DNA of 7,818 nt from Oligoflexia bacterium (GTDB taxonomy: Bacteria; Bdellovibrionota; UBA1018): contig JANXTV010000323.1 in NCBI GenBank assembly GCA_025352185.1, positions 1 through 7,818 on the forward strand. The letters run 5' to 3'. The number at the start of each line of letters is the position of its first letter. The first letter of the stretch is position 1. Positions 5,270 through 7,818 of this stretch are shown here, in pieces. Both the position numbers and the translations under genes were made by a program. The notes under the pieces are model-generated. The model did not search any database. It was not told the DNA's origin and worked only from the letters and a program-made list of their open reading frames with translations.

Positions 5270-6088
5270 GTGGGCGTACTCGCCCTCCCGGAGAACCCGA
5301 GCGAATTTATCCGCGCCGGCTTGATCTACGTGCCGGTCGGGGCGGCGGCCGCGTTCCTCGGAAATATTTCGGCCGTTGGAGGAGGAATCGTCTTTATTCC
5401 GGCCATGATGTTTATTTTTCATCTGCCACCGGTACTCGCGCTGAAAGTAGCCTTAGGCAGCCAGAGCATCGGTATGACGAGCGGTGCTTTTGCTTGGCTC
5501 CGCGTGCGGAAGCTTCCGCTCGAGGCTTTAAAATATACGGTCCCGGGTCTACTCCTCGGTAGCCTGATCAGTTCGGTCGTCATCCACCCGAACCCGCTCC
5601 TCATTAAAGTTATCTTCGGTCCCGTCTCGATTGGCCTCGGAATCCTCACCCTCGTTCTACAAAAACATAAATACAAATCCGCTCCGGGCACGTTCACCCT
5701 TCCGCCTGGGGCCCGACTTCCGCTTCTCTTCACATCCGTGGTGGGTGGCCTTGTAACGGGATGGGTAGCCATCGGAGAGGGAGAACTCATTGCCGCTCTC
5801 CTGATGCTCGCCTACGGCATGGACGTCGCAGGGTGCATCGGCCTCGGAGTTCTCCTCCTCTCGATAAACTCAGTCTTCCTGATGCTCATTCACCAGTTCC
5901 ACCTCGGCGGCATTCCTTGGGAGATCGTCACATTCACGGGAATTGGCTGCGTTTTCGGCGCCCGCCTCGCCCCCTTCGTCGGGAGAAAATTCGATGCCCT
6001 TCGGCTCCAGCGAATTTTTGCGATGATCGCCATCGCCGATGGGGTGCTTTTTATATTCCAGTTTCTATTTCTAAAGCTGGCTCACTAA
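5270..6088 (+). CDS. TauE/SafE-family membrane permease (COG0730-type), start uncertain
   Basis: This is a polytopic inner-membrane protein of the family that includes proposed sulfite and organosulfur-anion exporters; the substrate cannot be read from sequence. Counting from the GTG at 5270 (272 residues), the first family repeat is at about 17-78: GNISAVGGGIVFIP (31-44), then an ALGSQSIGMTSGAFAWLR segment. The second is at about 150-200: GLVTGWVAIGEGELIAALLML (residues 160-180). The end contains GARLAPFVGRKFDALRLQRIF followed by a last helix. I count seven or eight hydrophobic segments: about 17-50, 60-78, 90-104, 111-130, 151-182, 186-207, 216-233 and 250-270. Starting at 5270 would remove an extra N-terminal helix encoded just upstream in frame, so the functional start is probably the ATG at 5194 across a T8 run. 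The 3' end overlaps the convergent M16 gene by 18 bases. Family assignment is firm; specificity is unknown. Confidence 0.88.
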   Translation: MGVLALPENPSEFIRAGLIYVPVGAAAAFLGNISAVGGGIVFIPAMMFIFHLPPVLALKVALGSQSIGMTSGAFAWLRVRKLPLEALKYTVPGLLLGSLISSVVIHPNPLLIKVIFGPVSIGLGILTLVLQKHKYKSAPGTFTLPPGARLPLLFTSVVGGLVTGWVAIGEGELIAALLMLAYGMDVAGCIGLGVLLLSINSVFLMLIHQFHLGGIPWEIVTFTGIGCVFGARLAPFVGRKFDALRLQRIFAMIAIADGVLFIFQFLFLKLAH

Positions 6089-7818
6089 TTTCGCATTCAG
6101 CGGAAATACATTCGGGGTTAAGAGTTCCCGTAAGTCGTTGGCGGTCGCATTCGCATCCTTAACGCCGATAAAATACGCGATACCGTTCTTCCTCCGAATG
6201 AGGATACCGGACTTCCAAAAGAGGGGATTATAGTAGTGGAAGCGCCATTTTACTTCCCGCATCTGCTGAGGAGAACAGATCATTCGAAACGGGGAAAGGA
6301 CTTCGATTCGGTCCACTTCCGAAAGTGAAAAACGCCGTGAGTAAAAGGTAACGCTCTTTAAATAAATCATCTGGTCGGCGACTGTGATTTTTCGGAGAAA
6401 GAGCGCCAGCGTGCCGATCACGATGAATACGTAGACGTAAGTCACGATGAAGCTCGTCCCGTACGTGGCCAGGAACGGAGAAGCTTGTACCCATTTAAAG
6501 AGAAAAACCGGCTTTAAGAGCAGCAGATAAATATAAACGCAAATTACTCCGGCTATCCAAAGTAAGTTTGCTTCGACGAAGAAAACGGGTGGGGAGGAAA
6601 CCTTACGCATCGTCTGAATACGGTTATGGCGAAACTTCGATAAGAAATGTCTCCGAACGAGAAATATTGAGAGCGCGGCCGATAAAATCGAGAACAAGGG
6701 GAACTCGAACTTCGAAACGTAAGGTGGATAGCTTACTTCCGAATAGCTTCGGTCGGGGGCAAAGAGTTCGCGAATTCGTGCGGTAAACGTTTCGTAGGTT
6801 AACTTTTGGAAGTTATCGTAACTCGAACTCTGTGCTCCGAGATCGACCGTATTTATTTCGAGCGAGTTCGCCAGTCGCTCCATCGCGCCGCTGTCCGGGT
6901 CGACGAGCCGGAAATGGGTGCCGTAGAGCGCCATCGCGTGCTCAAATTGATCGCGGGTGTACTCACCTCTCCGAGCTTCCTTTTCGAAAAGCTCCCGCAC
7001 CCGGGAAAGGTTCGATTTAAATTCGCTTTTCAGTGAGTCGAGGTGGACCGTGGCGTACCCAAAATTCCGATTCAGCTCGAAACCGGCCGAAACGGTATAA
7101 GTCGCACCCCGTGAATTTCGAAGTTCTTTCATGAGACGGTGGGCGAGATCTTCTAGATAGATATCGACTACCAGGTAGTCATCTCCCGTAAGATTCCAGA
7201 CCTTCGTACCGAGCGTGATGGAAGGCGAATCATCCGAGGCCTCGGACCGAATATAGGCCGCTTGCCGGGGTTCCGGAATTCGCTCCGGGATCGTTTTCCC
7301 TTCGGGGTTCTTCCGCATCTCGCTAAATATACGGCGAACTTCCGCGAGCCCTCTCTCGGCATTAAACTTTCCGGAGAGAAACAGCACGATGTTCTCAGGA
7401 TGGTAAAACGTACGGTAGCAATCAGCTAAATCCCTCGCCTTAAATCGAATCGTATTCGATTTCTCGCGCAAGGATTGGCGGCGTTCACTGATGCCGAACT
7501 CCGTTTCCCAGAAGCCCCGTGTCTTCAGGAACTTCGGAAAAAGAATCCGATCTATTCCAGAACCCATGACCGTAGAAATAATATCGGGCTCCCCGATCTC
7601 AACGAAAACAGGCTTTTTCGTGAGCTCGAGCGTTTCGTCATCGAAGGTGCGATTCACGAGCATTTTTCCGAACGTCTGAATCATCCACTCGGCGTGCTTC
7701 GGTGGCAGAGTCGCGTAATAAGTCGTCGCTCCACTTGCGGTCGACGCATTTCCCTTACCTCCGTGCTCTTCGATTTCCTGGAGGTAGGTCGAATCCTTCG
7801 ATAAGTGCGAGTCGGTGA
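6071..7818 (-). CDS. M16 (pitrilysin/insulinase-like) metallopeptidase fused to membrane helices and a PH-like domain, 5' end outside the window
   Basis: The frame is open to the right edge, adding 44 codons before the first internal ATG at 7684, so at least 581 residues are visible (numbered here from 7816). The opening TDSHLSKDSTYLQEIEEHG, with GNAST and TYYATLPP, aligns with insulinase just after its HxxEH zinc motif, which should lie a few residues beyond the edge. E73 in VFVE is the likely third zinc ligand. A second M16 domain follows, with the substrate-binding R...Y pattern in LRNSRGATYTVSAGF (R233, Y240). Three membrane segments lie at about 371-387, 417-440 and 448-474. The loop after the first is rich in Arg and Lys, so it should face the cytoplasm, putting the peptidase in the periplasm. 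Residues about 476-566 resemble bacterial PH domains (IYLKSVTFYSRRFSLSEVDRIEV, then ILIRRKNGIAYFIGV) and would be cytoplasmic. The M16 call is firm; the PH call is moderate. Confidence 0.88.
   Translation of the reverse strand, partial: TDSHLSKDSTYLQEIEEHGGKGNASTASGATTYYATLPPKHAEWMIQTFGKMLVNRTFDDETLELTKKPVFVEIGEPDIISTVMGSGIDRILFPKFLKTRGFWETEFGISERRQSLREKSNTIRFKARDLADCYRTFYHPENIVLFLSGKFNAERGLAEVRRIFSEMRKNPEGKTIPERIPEPRQAAYIRSEASDDSPSITLGTKVWNLTGDDYLVVDIYLEDLAHRLMKELRNSRGATYTVSAGFELNRNFGYATVHLDSLKSEFKSNLSRVRELFEKEARRGEYTRDQFEHAMALYGTHFRLVDPDSGAMERLANSLEINTVDLGAQSSSYDNFQKLTYETFTARIRELFAPDRSYSEVSYPPYVSKFEFPLFSILSAALSIFLVRRHFLSKFRHNRIQTMRKVSSPPVFFVEANLLWIAGVICVYIYLLLLKPVFLFKWVQASPFLATYGTSFIVTYVYVFIVIGTLALFLRKITVADQMIYLKSVTFYSRRFSLSEVDRIEVLSPFRMICSPQQMREVKWRFHYYNPLFWKSGILIRRKNGIAYFIGVKDANATANDLRELLTPNVFPLNAKLVSQL

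Noticed and set aside
5194..5562. 122-codon frame beginning at the ATG at 5194 as a gene of its own
   Set aside because: After the T8 run its translation loses all membrane-protein character, while the neighbouring frame encodes a conserved permease. Only its start codon and ribosome site are meaningful.
1..7818. A defence island, mobile element or new multi-gene system
   Set aside because: The repair genes, lipoprotein, glutaredoxin-like protein, permease and peptidase are all household-type families. No recombinase, toxin-antitoxin pair, repeat array, nuclease-effector pair or composition break was seen.

Overview
The window looks like an ordinary, compact stretch of a Gram-negative chromosome. 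The signs are a lipoprotein with an outer-membrane-type sorting residue, an M16 peptidase with a predicted periplasmic catalytic half, and a TauE/SafE-type permease. Base composition is moderately GC-rich with many CG-containing codons (TCG, CGA, CGG). I cannot name the lineage, and I see no insertion sequence, integrase, tRNA, CRISPR array or phage gene. Genes are packed tightly: two convergent pairs overlap at their stop codons, one same-strand pair overlaps by 29 bases, and no gene-free stretch exceeds about 65 bases.

Left third (1-3877, minus strand). This is a DNA-repair cluster read in the order recQ, ada-alkA fusion, ogt. The ogt gene runs off the left edge; the window contains only its N-terminal 96 codons, ending just before the catalytic cysteine motif. 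The three genes would give a RecQ helicase, an alkylation sensor fused to a base glycosylase, and an O6-alkylguanine methyltransferase. The last supplies the activity that the Ada-AlkA fusion lacks.

Middle (3878-5193). A short divergent region separates recQ from a plus-strand lipoprotein gene with a possible LPP20-like fold and a strongly basic C-terminal tail. That gene converges on a minus-strand glutaredoxin-like gene whose usual CPFC active site reads SPYA. The two stop codons share one CTAG.

Right part (5194-7818). A TauE/SafE-type permease is read on the plus strand. Its apparent first membrane helix lies upstream of the first usable in-frame start and is linked to a good ATG only through a T8 run, so there is a frameshift, slippage or sequencing problem there. 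It overlaps by 18 bases the end of a minus-strand M16 peptidase that runs off the right edge. The M16 protein carries three membrane segments and a C-terminal domain resembling bacterial PH domains, which is the most unusual architecture in the window.

I found no convincing new multi-gene system. The items most worth checking are the M16-membrane-PH fusion, the T8 frameshift in the permease, and the cysteine-less glutaredoxin-like protein.
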